From NCBI RefSeq assembly GCF_016862815.1, contig NZ_BONR01000001.1:744001-808000 (forward strand): DNA of 64,000 bases. The letters are read 5' to 3'. This stretch comes from Demequina activiva. GTDB taxonomy: Bacteria > Actinomycetota > Actinomycetes > Actinomycetales > Demequinaceae. Below, in pieces: positions 16,368-24,730 of the stretch. How positions within the stretch are numbered: position 1 is the first letter of the stretch; the number at the start of each line of letters is the position of its first letter. Made by a program: the position numbers and the translations under genes. A model generated the notes under the pieces. That model was not told where the DNA came from. It was given only the letters and a program-made list of their open reading frames with translations, and searched no databases.

Positions 16368-16988
16368 TCACCGCGGCGGTTGATAGTCGGTCCATTCAGG
16401 GTGCTCCGCCCACTCTTCATACGAGACCAGGTGCTTGCCGTTCATCACCCGGAGTTCCGTCGCGTACCCAGGCCATCCAAGCTCATGGAGCGCCAGGAGC
16501 AGGTCGCCCCGCATCACTGTGTTGCTCCTCGCCTCTGGAACGATGAAGAACGAGCGGCCGTTCAACTTGGATAGCTCAAGCGCCCACCATTGCGCCACGC
16601 CGTGCGGCGACACTGTCGAGTACATCGACAGCACGTCCACCCTTTCCGTGGAATACGCGAGGTGAACGGACTCGAGGCGCCCGTCAGGCATCTCAACGGG
16701 GAGCCGAAAGAAGCCGATCCGATCCTCCGCGCCGAGGTACGCATGGATCACCGCCTTTGCACGTTCCGAAAAGACGGTCCGAGCGCGCACCACGTACAGC
16801 CACGGCGGTAGCACGACGTCATCGACTGCGAACGACACATCCGGTAGCTCGGCACCGTAGGTGACTTCCGCTCCGTAGATGTCGTTGCCTCCGCCTCGGG
16901 TGAACACACCGCGATTATCCTTATCAAAGGAGAACACGCGATAGAGGAGGTGCGGAACCACCTCGCTCATCGGAAGAAGTTCGGACAT
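16368..16988 (-). CDS. Immunity-protein paralogue B (Imm11/Imm43-like)
   Basis: A 206-residue paralogue. The N-terminal half (GVFTRGGGNDIYGAEVTYGAELPDVSF) is distinct, whereas the C-terminal 60 residues (RSFFIVPEARSNTVMRGDL, LLALHELGWPGYATELRVM) are almost identical to paralogue D. The mix of near-identical 3' halves and divergent 5' halves suggests gene conversion between copies. ATG 16988 shares a base with the stop of the preceding 32-codon toxin-tail ORF. Confidence 0.67.
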   Translation of the reverse strand: MSELLPMSEVVPHLLYRVFSFDKDNRGVFTRGGGNDIYGAEVTYGAELPDVSFAVDDVVLPPWLYVVRARTVFSERAKAVIHAYLGAEDRIGFFRLPVEMPDGRLESVHLAYSTERVDVLSMYSTVSPHGVAQWWALELSKLNGRSFFIVPEARSNTVMRGDLLLALHELGWPGYATELRVMNGKHLVSYEEWAEHPEWTDYQPPR

Positions 16989-17086
16989 CAGCGGCGACAC
17001 TCCCAGTAAGCCGCGCGCACGACGGACAGGTGCCAAGAGCACGCCACGTCTGGCACTCGCCGGCCCACACCCGTGAGGCCACTCAT
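16988..17086 (-). CDS. 32-codon ORF ending in a toxin-tail sequence
   Basis: The peptide ends SVVRAAYWECRR-stop, matching the toxin C-terminus SIVLKKYWECRR, and its stop overlaps the start of immunity gene B (TGATG). It begins with ATG 17086, 13 bp after the stop of immunity gene A. Homologous to the ORF at 15607-15705: MSG, TG, GR, ACS and YWECR blocks are kept with no gap. Most likely the residual 3' end of an older toxin gene, as in orphan cassette arrays of polymorphic toxins. Confidence 0.55.
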   Translation of the reverse strand: MSGLTGVGRRVPDVACSWHLSVVRAAYWECRR

Positions 17087-17099
17087 CCGGAGATCTCCG

Positions 17100-17738
17100 T
17101 CATTGCGGCGGTTGACAGTGGGTCCATTCAGGGTGCTCCGCCCACTCTTCATACGCGACCATGTGCTTGCCGTCCATCACGCGCAGCTCGTACACGTACC
17201 CGGGCCAGCCAATTTCGTGAAGCGCCAAGATGAGGTCGCCGCGCATCACGACGTCGGTGCTCGCCTCGGGGACAATGAAGAACGAGCGGTCGCGCAACTT
17301 TGCGAGATCGAGCGCCCACCACTGTGCGACGCCGTTGGGCGCGACCGTCGACCAGGGCGAGAGGACGTCGACGTGCTCCGTCGGCAGCGCCACATGAACC
17401 TCGTCGCTGATTCCACCCGCGAGCGTCACCGTGTACTCGAAGAAACGAATGCGATCAGCAGTGCCCAGGTGAGCACTGATCACATCCCTGCCGGCGCGTG
17501 AGAACACGGTTCGGACCCCCATGAAGTACGGCCACGTCGGCAAGGTCGCAGCATCGAACGTGAATTCGAGCTTGCCAACAGGTGCGCCATAGTTCCTGGC
17601 AGCTCTGTAGTACTCACGATCGGCGGGTTCGCCGGTCGTCGCACTCGCGGTCGACCGTGTGACCAGATCGAACGACATGGCCCTGTAGAACATGTGGGGC
17701 TTCACCCCAGCAAGATCCAGCAGATCACTCGTACTCAC
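17100..17738 (-). CDS. Immunity-protein paralogue A, directly coupled to the toxin
   Basis: A 212-residue paralogue directly behind the nuclease toxin. GTG 17738 and the toxin stop share four bases (GTGA), which argues that this copy is the cognate immunity protein of the present toxin. It shares TWPYFMGVRTVFSRAGRDVI, STVAPNGVAQWWALDLAKL, RSFFIVPEASTDVVMRGDL and the EEWAEHPEW terminus with the other copies. No signal peptide is present, so it acts in the cytosol. Binding to the AHH nuclease domain is inferred from position and from the general logic of such loci. Confidence 0.72.
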   Translation of the reverse strand: MSTSDLLDLAGVKPHMFYRAMSFDLVTRSTASATTGEPADREYYRAARNYGAPVGKLEFTFDAATLPTWPYFMGVRTVFSRAGRDVISAHLGTADRIRFFEYTVTLAGGISDEVHVALPTEHVDVLSPWSTVAPNGVAQWWALDLAKLRDRSFFIVPEASTDVVMRGDLILALHEIGWPGYVYELRVMDGKHMVAYEEWAEHPEWTHCQPPQ

Positions 17739-18910
17739 CTGCGGCACTCCCAGTACTTCTTCAGCACGATCGACGGATCCTCCAGGATGGACGAGGTGAT
17801 GTACTCGGTGAAGAAGTGAGCAAAGAGCGCGTCGTCGGCGCCTGCAGCCGCATCTGCTTCCTGCAGATTGCTGAGCACCCAATTGTGATACTCGGGTGGG
17901 TGCGGGCCTTCATGCGGGATGACCAGTAGGTTCATGTCAGATTCCGTTGTGAGTCCCCGGCGCGCGAGGATACCGTTCATCTCCTTCACCACGTTCACCT
18001 TCGCAGGATCCGTGGAGTTCGCGTACTTGGTGACGATGTGATGGCGCTCGTACGTGTTCTCTAGTCCATCCTTGCGCAAGAGCGCATCGAGCGTCGCGTC
18101 ACGCACAGAGGTGTCGATGTTCCCATCCGCGTCGAGCAGCAGGTCGCCGTTCTCGTCGAGGAACATGCAGTTGACGGGTGGTCTGCTGCCCGCTCCGCCG
18201 GCCTGCGGCTTCCACTGGCCGTCCTCGAGGGCGTAGACCTCAACTGACCGCGGCTCCCCGGGGATGCCGTCGCACGACCACGCCTCAGTTCCGTCGAAAT
18301 AGGTGAACCGCGGTCGCAGCGGCTTGGGGTCCCACGGCTCGCCGGGTATCGAGTAGGCAGTGGGCGAGTTGACCGCTCCGTCGTAGTCCGCAGCAGTCGG
18401 TGGGCCGGGGTTGAGCCACGGGTCGTCGGCGTTCGACGTGCACCAGTTCCCCACGCCCGTGAGGACGTAGCAGTCGGCATCAGGATTGGTTGATCCGTCG
18501 ATGGGTGCGTCCGGATCAGTGCCCATGTCGAAGAGGATGTCCATGATGACGCTGATGGACACGATTCCCGCGAGGCCGATCAGCGCCTCGCCCAGCCCAG
18601 CGGCGCTGCACGCGAGCCAGAAGTCGCCGGCTGTGGAGCGGGTCCGAGCGTTGGCGGTCAGATAGGGGGCGACTCGACTGCACGCGGCAACATCGTTCAT
18701 CGCCGCGGCGGCGGTGGAGTCCACAAGCTTGGACCCTGCGACGAGAGCGGCAGGCGTCATTGATCCGGCTGGCTCGTTCAGCGCCACGAAAGCGTAGCGG
18801 AGGAGATCGTCCTTCACGTCGTCCAGGTCGCCAACATGGGCGAACATCAGCTGCCTGCTGGCCACATTCCCTCGGTAGACGCCCGCCCCGGCGTATCCGC
18901 CACTCGACAC
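17735..18910 (-). CDS. AHH-type HNH/EndoVII nuclease toxin, C-terminal part
   Basis: A 391-residue open segment starting at GTG 18910. It contains a hydrophobic stretch LGEALIGLAGIVSISVIMDILF, a Pro/Asp-rich linker with a DENGDLLLDADGNIDT motif, and a C-terminal nuclease domain: YERHHIVTKYAN, ILARRGLTTESDMNLLVIPHEG and HPPEYHNWVLSNL. The HH pair and the distal H-x-x-x-x-H-N set match the AHH branch of the HNH/EndoVII superfamily used as bacterial toxins. The same reading frame continues upstream through a single amber codon into a secreted domain. Either this is the second half of one gene, or a separate gene started by GTG with AGGAAG as a weak ribosome site. Confidence 0.75.
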   Translation of the reverse strand: MSSGGYAGAGVYRGNVASRQLMFAHVGDLDDVKDDLLRYAFVALNEPAGSMTPAALVAGSKLVDSTAAAAMNDVAACSRVAPYLTANARTRSTAGDFWLACSAAGLGEALIGLAGIVSISVIMDILFDMGTDPDAPIDGSTNPDADCYVLTGVGNWCTSNADDPWLNPGPPTAADYDGAVNSPTAYSIPGEPWDPKPLRPRFTYFDGTEAWSCDGIPGEPRSVEVYALEDGQWKPQAGGAGSRPPVNCMFLDENGDLLLDADGNIDTSVRDATLDALLRKDGLENTYERHHIVTKYANSTDPAKVNVVKEMNGILARRGLTTESDMNLLVIPHEGPHPPEYHNWVLSNLQEADAAAGADDALFAHFFTEYITSSILEDPSIVLKKYWECRR

Positions 18911-18919
18911 AGCGGCTTC

Positions 18920-18922
18920 CTA
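18920..18922 (-). other. In-frame amber codon splitting the toxin frame
   Basis: TAG here is the only stop in one continuous reading frame from 19549 to 17735. Codons on both sides read FSSGIRV, stop, EAAVSSGGYAGAGV, so sequence continuity is kept with no shift. It may be a recent nonsense mutation, a sequencing error, a readthrough site, or a genuine gene boundary with GTG nine bases later. Confidence 0.7.
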
Positions 18923-19549
18923 GACCCGAATCCCGGAGGAGAAGTACTCCCAGTCATTGCAGATGCCGTCAGTTCCCGCTCCGCCACAATTGGACAGGAG
19001 CCGATTCCGCGTGACGTCCACGATGGTCGCCCGGTAGGAGTTCACCGGCACGCTGAGGGAGAGCGACAGGCGAAAGGCCGGGGTGCCGTAGTAGTTCTCG
19101 CCCACGCGGGATGAGGAGAACTCCGTGATCGAACCCGAGTAGCCTGCGTGCCGCACCGTGATCGCGCCAAGGTCCACGAAGTCTCCCGTAGGCCGGTCGA
19201 GGGCACCGTCCCACCCAGGGCTCGACGTCAAGTACGCGTGGTACGTGACCGTAGCGTCCTCGGGGACCTTTGTCCCCGAGGACACCAGACAACCGCCGGC
19301 GCTCAGAGTGCAGGAGTAGTAGTTGGTGACCTTGCTCCCGTCCCAGATGCGGATCTCGGTGCCGTACGGCAGCGCATCCGACACTACGAACTGAAGCTGC
19401 ACTCGTGGATTCGCGTCATCCACCACCGTTCGGTCGACGGTGAAGGTGGCGGACACCGTGGGCATAGCGGCAGCAGCAGGGCCAGATGCCGCCGCCTGAG
19501 CGGCCAGGACAAGCATCAAGGCCAGGGCGATAGATCGGAGGCGCGGCAA
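18920..19549 (-). CDS. Secreted N-terminal part of the toxin locus
   Basis: A 209-residue protein exported through a Sec signal (LRSIALALMLVLAAQAAASGPAAAA). I chose TTG 19549 because AAGGAG lies 6 nt upstream, which is better than the ATG at 19597. The mature part is a beta-rich domain: VQLQFVVSDALPYGTEIRIWDGSKV, a CTLSAGGC disulfide pair, FRLSLSLSVPVNSYRATIVDVTR, then LLSNCGGAGTDGICNDWEYF with a second Cys pair. I cannot name the domain. It probably carries or displays the nuclease encoded in the same frame downstream of the amber codon. It contains a perfect 12-bp-stem hairpin at 19256-19283. Confidence 0.65.
   Translation of the reverse strand: MPRLRSIALALMLVLAAQAAASGPAAAAMPTVSATFTVDRTVVDDANPRVQLQFVVSDALPYGTEIRIWDGSKVTNYYSCTLSAGGCLVSSGTKVPEDATVTYHAYLTSSPGWDGALDRPTGDFVDLGAITVRHAGYSGSITEFSSSRVGENYYGTPAFRLSLSLSVPVNSYRATIVDVTRNRLLSNCGGAGTDGICNDWEYFSSGIRV
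19256..19283. other. Perfect intragenic hairpin
   Basis: GTCCTCGGGGAC, a 4-base loop CTTT, and the exact complement GTCCCCGAGGAC form a 12-bp stem inside the secreted-domain gene, covering codons for SSGTKVPED. No T-run follows. It could slow transcription or translation, or reduce expression of the downstream nuclease. Confidence 0.5.
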
Positions 19550-19640
19550 CGGTCTCTCCTTGTGGAGTGCGGTGCCATCGCCGCGTCGAAGATACATCCC
19601 CGGAGCGAGAATGTGCCCAGCGTTCGATCAGAGTGTCGCG

Positions 19641-20939
19641 CTACTCACCCCTGGCGTGCAGCAGGTCGTGGTTCACGATGATCTCGTCGCGGCCCGGGCC
19701 CACGCCGATCGCGCTCACGCGGCAGTTCGAGATCTTCTCGAGCGCCAGCACGTAGTCCTGGGCGGTCTGCGGCAGGTCCGAGAACTCGCGCGCGGCCGAG
19801 ATGTCCTCGGTCCAGCCCGGCAGGTACTCGTAGATGGGCGTCGCTGCGGCGAAGTCCGCCTGATCCTGCGGCAGCTCCTCGTAGCGCGTGCCGTTCACGT
19901 CGTAGGCGACGCACACCGGGATCTCCTCGAGACCCGTCAGCACGTCCAGCTTGGTCAGCACCAGGTCCGTGAGGCCGTTGATGCGCGACGCATAGCGAGC
20001 GATCACGGCGTCGTACCACCCGCATCGGCGAGGCCGTCCCGTCGTGGTGCCGTACTCGTGCCCCACCCGTGCCAGGAACTCGCCGTTCTCGTCGAACAGC
20101 TCCGTGGGCATCGGCCCCTCGCCCACCCGGGTCGTGTAGGCCTTGACGATGCCGATCACGGAGTCGATCCGCGTGGGCCCCACGCCGGAGCCGGTCGAGG
20201 CGCCGCCTGCCGTCGCGTTCGAGCTGGTGACGAACGGGTAGGTGCCGTGATCCACGTCCAGCATGGTCGCCTGGCCACCCTCGAACAGCACGGTCTCGCC
20301 GCGGTCGAGCGCCTGGTTCAGCACCAGCGACGTGTCCGTGACCATGGGCGCGAGACGCTCGCGGTACTGCAGCAGCTCGTCCGCGACCTCGTCCACGGAG
20401 ATGGCGCGGCGGTTGTAGACCTTCACCAGCAGGTGGTTCTTCTGCTCGAGCGAGCCCTCGATCTTGTCGCGCAGCACCTGCTCGTCGAACAGGTCACCCA
20501 TGCGGATCCCCAGGCGGTTGATCTTGTCCGCATACGCCGGCCCGATGCCGCGGCCGGTCGTGCCGATCTTGCGCTTGCCCAGGAAGCGCTCGGTCACGTT
20601 GTCCAGCGTGCGGGCGTACGGCGCGATCACGTGCGCGGCGTTGGAGATCAGCAGCTTGGACGGGTCCACCCCGCGCTCGAGCAGCGCGTCGATCTCGCTG
20701 AACAGCACGGAGATGTCCACCACGACGCCGTTGCCGATCACCGGCGTGACGTCCGGCGTCAGGATTCCGGACGGCAGCAGGTGCAAGGCGAACTTCTGGT
20801 CACCGATCACCACCGTGTGACCGGCGTTGTTGCCGCCGTTGAACTTCACCACATAGTCGACGCGGCTTCCCAGCACGTCCGTGGCCTTGCCTTTGCCCTC
20901 GTCGCCCCACTGGGCTCCCACGATCACCACTCCGGGCAT
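19641..20939 (-). CDS. purA: Adenylosuccinate synthetase
   Basis: A 432-residue enzyme condensing IMP and aspartate with GTP to adenylosuccinate, the first committed step to AMP. The start [18 protein letters not shown] holds the P-loop-like motif with the catalytic Asp. [26 protein letters not shown] and the C-terminal VGPGRDEII are complete. ATG 20939 is chosen because family proteins begin exactly there. The open frame extends about 68 codons upstream without homology. It follows fba on the same strand, separated by a strong terminator. Confidence 0.96.
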   Translation of the reverse strand: MPGVVIVGAQWGDEGKGKATDVLGSRVDYVVKFNGGNNAGHTVVIGDQKFALHLLPSGILTPDVTPVIGNGVVVDISVLFSEIDALLERGVDPSKLLISNAAHVIAPYARTLDNVTERFLGKRKIGTTGRGIGPAYADKINRLGIRMGDLFDEQVLRDKIEGSLEQKNHLLVKVYNRRAISVDEVADELLQYRERLAPMVTDTSLVLNQALDRGETVLFEGGQATMLDVDHGTYPFVTSSNATAGGASTGSGVGPTRIDSVIGIVKAYTTRVGEGPMPTELFDENGEFLARVGHEYGTTTGRPRRCGWYDAVIARYASRINGLTDLVLTKLDVLTGLEEIPVCVAYDVNGTRYEELPQDQADFAAATPIYEYLPGWTEDISAAREFSDLPQTAQDYVLALEKISNCRVSAIGVGPGRDEIIVNHDLLHARGE

Positions 20940-21013
20940 CTCGCCCACTCCCCTCACCCCGGAACGGTGCCGGGGGCTTGGTGTCAGCGGGGCTGGTGCC
21001 CCACCTGATGAAC

Positions 21014-21031
21014 GGCCGATGCGCATCGGCC
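21014..21031. repeat. Perfect palindrome of the GCCGATGC motif
   Basis: GGCCGATGCGCATCGGCC is an exact 18-bp palindrome, two copies of the window-wide motif GCCGATGC head to head. It lies between purA and the fba terminator, 12 bp from the terminator stem. Confidence 0.8.
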
Positions 21032-21042
21032 TTTGCGTAGCG

Positions 21043-21076
21043 AGGCCCCGGGGTGTCTGGTGACTCCCCGGGGCCT
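21043..21076 (-). terminator. Rho-independent-like terminator after fba
   Basis: AGGCCCCGGGG and CCCCGGGGCCT form a perfect 11-bp stem with a 12-base loop, 18 bp after the fba stop. The T-run is poor, as is usual in GC-rich actinobacteria. Confidence 0.7.
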
Positions 21077-21093
21077 GGCCTGACGCGGTTTGG

Positions 21094-22113
21094 TCAGATC
21101 TTCTTCCCGGCGGAGCCCAGCTGCTGGCAGGCCTCGACCACACGGGCGGCCATGCCGGCCTCGGCGAGCTTGCCCCAGGCGCGCGGGTCGTAGGCCTTCT
21201 TGTTGCCCCACTCTCCGTCGACCTTGAGGACGCCGTCGTAGTTCTTCATCATGTGGTCCACCACGGGACGCGTGTACGCGTACTGGGTGTCCGTGTCGAT
21301 GTTCATCTTGATGACGCCGTGGCTGACGGCGGTCGAGATCTCCTCGGCAGTCGAGCCCGAGCCGCCGTGGAACACGAGGTCGAAGGGCTTGTCCTTGCCG
21401 AACTTCTCGGCGGCGGCCTTCTGGATCTCGCCCAGGATCTCGGGACGGAGCTTGACGGCGCCCGGCTTGTACGCGCCGTGCACGTTGCCGAACGTGAGGG
21501 CCGTCATGTAGCGGCCCTTCTCGCCCAGGCCGAGCTTCTCGATGGTGGCGATGCCGTCCTCGGGAGTCGAGTAGAGCTTGTCGTTGATCTCGGCCGAGTG
21601 GCCGTCCTCCTCGCCGCCCACGACGCCGATCTCGATCTCGAGGATCGTGCGCGCGGCCTGCGACAGCTCGAGCAGCTCCTCCGCGATCGCGAGGTTCTCG
21701 TCCATCGGCACGGTCGAGCCGTCCCACATGTGCGAGTTGAAGATGGGGGCGCCGCCGTTCGCGACCTTGTCCGCCTCGATCTTCAGCAGCGGCTTGAGCC
21801 AGTTGTCCAGGTAGGTCTTGTGGCAGTGGTCCGTGTGCAGCGCGATGGTGACTCCGTAGGAGTCCGCGACCTCGCGGGCGTACGCGGCGAGCGCGAGCGA
21901 GCCCACGACCTGGTCCTTGATGGTCGAGCCGGAGGCGTACTGACCGCCACCCACCGAGACCTGGATGATGCCGTCGGACTCGGCCTCCGCGAAGCCCTGG
22001 ATGGCGGCGGTGATGGACGACGAGGACGTGATGTTGATCGCGGGGAACGCGTAGCTGCCGGCCTTGGCGGCGTCCAGCATCGCGGAGTACGACTCAACGG
22101 TGGCGATGGCCAT
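21094..22113 (-). CDS. fbaA: Class II fructose-bisphosphate aldolase
   Basis: A 339-residue zinc aldolase cleaving fructose 1,6-bisphosphate into DHAP and G3P. The zinc and substrate motifs are visible: [54 protein letters not shown] and [14 protein letters not shown]. The start [19 protein letters not shown] matches the family. Close neighbour of purA and, further along, pyrE, a common arrangement in actinobacterial chromosomes. Confidence 0.95.
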   Translation of the reverse strand: MAIATVESYSAMLDAAKAGSYAFPAINITSSSSITAAIQGFAEAESDGIIQVSVGGGQYASGSTIKDQVVGSLALAAYAREVADSYGVTIALHTDHCHKTYLDNWLKPLLKIEADKVANGGAPIFNSHMWDGSTVPMDENLAIAEELLELSQAARTILEIEIGVVGGEEDGHSAEINDKLYSTPEDGIATIEKLGLGEKGRYMTALTFGNVHGAYKPGAVKLRPEILGEIQKAAAEKFGKDKPFDLVFHGGSGSTAEEISTAVSHGVIKMNIDTDTQYAYTRPVVDHMMKNYDGVLKVDGEWGNKKAYDPRAWGKLAEAGMAARVVEACQQLGSAGKKI

Positions 22114-22158
22114 GAAGATCTCCTGGGATCGTGCGGAAAGGAACCGCCGTCCATTCTG

Positions 22159-23466
22159 TCAGAAATCGCGCGGGCGCGGTATGGGCCCCAGGTCCCTGCG
22201 CGCGGCGGTGGCGGCCGATGCGCGCCGCAGGGCCACATAGGCCGCCTCCGCGGGGTTGGCGGTGAGCCCGGCCGCACGGTCCCACGCGAGCGCCGCCTCC
22301 TCGGCCCGCCCCGAGCGCTCGAGCAGGTCCGCACGGGCCGCGTGGAAGAGGTGGTAGCGCTCGAGACCCGTGATCCTGTCGACGTCCGTGAGCGCGGATT
22401 CGGGCCCGTCGACCTCCGCGACCGCGATCGCGCGGCTGAGCTGCGCGACCGTGCTCGGACCCATCGTGATCAGCACGTCGTGGTACCGAACCACGCGCTC
22501 CCAATCCGTGCGCTCACGCGTGTGCTCCGCTGCTATCAGCGCCTGAACCTGCCAGGGTCCCAGCGCTCGTCGCGACAGAGCGTGCGCCAGAACGGCGTAC
22601 CCACGCGCGATCATCGACCGGTCCCACAGCGTCCGGTCCTGGTCCTGGAGGCGCACCAGCGCGCCGTCGCGATCGACGCGCGCCGCATCCCGCGACCGGT
22701 GGAAGAGCTCGAGTGCGAGCAGGCCCGCGAGCTCCGGCTCGTCGGGAAGCGCATCGGCCGCGGTGGCGGTCAGCAGGATGGCCTGATCGGCGAGGTCGGC
22801 CCGCGTCAACGTGCCCGCGGCGGCGGAGTGGGCGAGGTAGCCCTCGTTGAAGATCGCGCCGAGCACCGCCGTCAGCACCTCGGCCCTCTCGCTCAGGTCC
22901 GCGGGGATCGTGAGCGGGATGTTCGCCGCCCTGATCTTGCGCTTGGCCCGCACCAGGCGCTGGGCGATGGTCGCCTCAGGAACCACGTAGGCCTGAGCGA
23001 TCTCCGCGGTGGTGAGGCCTCCCGCCAGTCGCAGGGTGAGCGCCACCTGGGCCTCGCGCCCCAGGGCCGGGTGGCAGCACAGGAGCATCAGGCGCAGCTG
23101 CTCGTCGCCCACCTGCCCGTACTCCGCGATCGCGACGGGCGCATCGGCCGTCGACGCGCTGTCCAGCCGCTCGGTCGTGCCGGCCTCGAGCACCCGCGCC
23201 TGCGTGGACAGGCGGCGCTGAGCGGCGGACTCCCGCCGCAATCGATCGACGCCCGCATTGCGGGCGACGGTGTACACCCACGCGGCGGGCTGGTCCGGCA
23301 CGCCCGCCGCGCCCCACGAGCCCGCCGCTCGCGCGAGAGCGTCCTGCAGCGCGTCCTCGGCGCGGTCGACGCCCCCCAGACGGTCCGCGAGGAGGGCGAG
23401 CAGGCGCCCGCCCTCCTCGCGGGCGACGCGGGTCAGCGCCGCGTCGACCCGTGGGTCGCTGCTCAG
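22159..23466 (-). CDS. ECF sigma factor with C-terminal extension (ECF42-like)
   Basis: About 435 residues. The N-terminal third is an ECF sigma factor: AEDALQDALARAAGSW, PAAWVYTVARNAGVDRLRRE, then the HTH region LMLLCCHPALGREAQVALTLRLAGGLTTAEIAQAYVVPEATIAQRLVRAKRKI. The rest is a helical, TPR-like extension ending in YVALRRASA. This plan and the YCII partner just upstream are the hallmark of the ECF42 group. No ATG, GTG or TTG lies near the expected start. CTG 23466, overlapping the YCII stop as CTGA, is the best candidate, so the exact start is uncertain. Confidence 0.82.
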   Translation of the reverse strand: MSSDPRVDAALTRVAREEGGRLLALLADRLGGVDRAEDALQDALARAAGSWGAAGVPDQPAAWVYTVARNAGVDRLRRESAAQRRLSTQARVLEAGTTERLDSASTADAPVAIAEYGQVGDEQLRLMLLCCHPALGREAQVALTLRLAGGLTTAEIAQAYVVPEATIAQRLVRAKRKIRAANIPLTIPADLSERAEVLTAVLGAIFNEGYLAHSAAAGTLTRADLADQAILLTATAADALPDEPELAGLLALELFHRSRDAARVDRDGALVRLQDQDRTLWDRSMIARGYAVLAHALSRRALGPWQVQALIAAEHTRERTDWERVVRYHDVLITMGPSTVAQLSRAIAVAEVDGPESALTDVDRITGLERYHLFHAARADLLERSGRAEEAALAWDRAAGLTANPAEAAYVALRRASAATAARRDLGPIPRPRDF

Positions 23467-23819
23467 AACTCGTCCGTGGGGAACACCGGTCGCACCTCGA
23501 CGGAGCCGGTGCCGATGGGCACCCGGCGAGCCCACTCGATCGCGTCGTCGAGAGTGTCGACGTCGATCAGGTAGTAGCCACCCAGGTGCTCCTTGAGCTC
23601 GGCGAAGGGGCCGTCCATCACGGTGGTGGCCCCGGCATCGTGGCGCACGGTGGTGGCGGTCTCGGCGGGCTGCAGCGCTTCGCCGCTGTGATGAGCACCC
23701 GCGGCCGTGAGCGCCTGCGTGTACTCGGACCACGCGGCCATGTAGGCCTCGAAGCCCGCGTCACCGGGCTCAGGCGAGGGGAGCGAGGGGTCCGAGGCGA
23801 GGATCAAGAGGTACTTCAT
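23463..23819 (-). CDS. YCII/DGPF-domain protein, partner of the ECF sigma factor
   Basis: A 118-residue protein of the YCII-related (DGPF) family, recognised from MKYLLILASDP, VMDGPFAELKEHLGGYYLIDVDTLDDAIEWARRVP and VEVRPVF. In ECF42 systems such a protein is encoded with the sigma factor, and the C-terminal extension of the sigma factor is thought to take over regulation. Here it precedes the sigma gene, and the two overlap by 4 nt. A good GGAGAC ribosome site lies upstream of ATG 23819. Confidence 0.85.
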   Translation of the reverse strand: MKYLLILASDPSLPSPEPGDAGFEAYMAAWSEYTQALTAAGAHHSGEALQPAETATTVRHDAGATTVMDGPFAELKEHLGGYYLIDVDTLDDAIEWARRVPIGTGSVEVRPVFPTDEF

Positions 23820-23914
23820 GATGGTGTCTCCTTGTTTCCGGCGAGCCCGGGCCTCTCCCGAGTCTCACCCCTACGACGCAGCAGCGGCACGGGATCGACA
23901 CTCCGTCGCACGAT

Positions 23915-23990
23915 TCAACCCAGGCGGGTGTCGACCTCGCGCACGATCTCCCAGCGGCCGGGCTGGACGTCCTGGTCGCTGATCTCCTTG
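23915..23990 (-). pseudogene. Possible 3' remnant of a lost gene
   Basis: One frame reads KEISDQDVQPGRWEIVREVD, then TRLG-stop, with strong third-position GC, but an in-frame stop lies just upstream and no start is available. It looks like the last 25 codons of a deleted gene. The rest of the 256-bp gap between the YCII gene and the methyltransferase shows nothing else. Confidence 0.3.
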
Positions 23991-24076
23991 GGTCCTCACT
24001 TTCCTACAGATTGCGCCGGAGCGCGCTGTGGAGTCGTGGGGTTCCTCCAGGAGCGAGGCACCTGATGGGAGACAGG

Positions 24077-24730
24077 TCAGGCGTGACCTGCGTCGATGTC
24101 CGCGTGCTGGCGCACCCACGCATGCATCGCGATGGCTGCGGCAGCGCCCGCGTTGATGGAGCGCGTGGAGCCGTACTGCGCGATCGCGAGCGTCGCGTCC
24201 GCCGCATCGCGCACCGCATCCGACAGGCCCACCGACTCCTGGCCGAACACCAGCACGCACTCGCGGGGAAGCTGAGCGGTCTCGAGCGGCACGGAACCGG
24301 GCAGGTTGTCGATCGCGACCACGGCCAGACCCTCGCTGTGCGCCCACGCGACGAAGCCCTCGACCGTCGGATGGTGGCGCACGTGCTGGTAGCGATCGGT
24401 GACCATGGCGCCGCGACGGTTCCATCGGCGATTGCCCACGATGTGCACCTCGCGCGCCAGGAACGCGTTCGCGGTCCTGACCACCGAGCCGATGTTGAGG
24501 TCGTGCTGCCAGTTCTCGATCGCGACATGGAACTCGTGCCGGCGCTCGTCGAGATCGGCGACCACTGCCTCGTGCCGCCAGTAGCGGTACCGATCCACCA
24601 CGTTGCGGCGGTCGCCCTCCCGCAGCAGATCAGGGTCCAGGCGCGCGTCCTCCGGCCAGGCGCCCTCGCCGCCCGGGAAGGGCCCCACGCCGTGCTCGGG
24701 AGCGCTGTCGCCCTCGAGGGAGTCGGTCAC
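24077..24730 (-). CDS. SpoU/TrmH-family RNA 2'-O-methyltransferase
   Basis: A 217-residue SPOUT methyltransferase. The three SpoU motifs are present: motif 1 NIGSVVRTANAF, motif 2 CVLVFGQESVGLSDAV and motif 3 GSTRSINAGAAAAIAMHAW. The N-terminal 60 residues (EDARLDPDLLREGDRRNVVDRYRYWRHEAV) are specific to actinobacterial homologues. The enzyme uses SAM to methylate a ribose in tRNA or rRNA. The target base cannot be told. GTG 24730 overlaps the stop of the ABC permease by 4 nt, so it is the last gene of a three-gene operon. Confidence 0.9.
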   Translation of the reverse strand: MTDSLEGDSAPEHGVGPFPGGEGAWPEDARLDPDLLREGDRRNVVDRYRYWRHEAVVADLDERRHEFHVAIENWQHDLNIGSVVRTANAFLAREVHIVGNRRWNRRGAMVTDRYQHVRHHPTVEGFVAWAHSEGLAVVAIDNLPGSVPLETAQLPRECVLVFGQESVGLSDAVRDAADATLAIAQYGSTRSINAGAAAAIAMHAWVRQHADIDAGHA

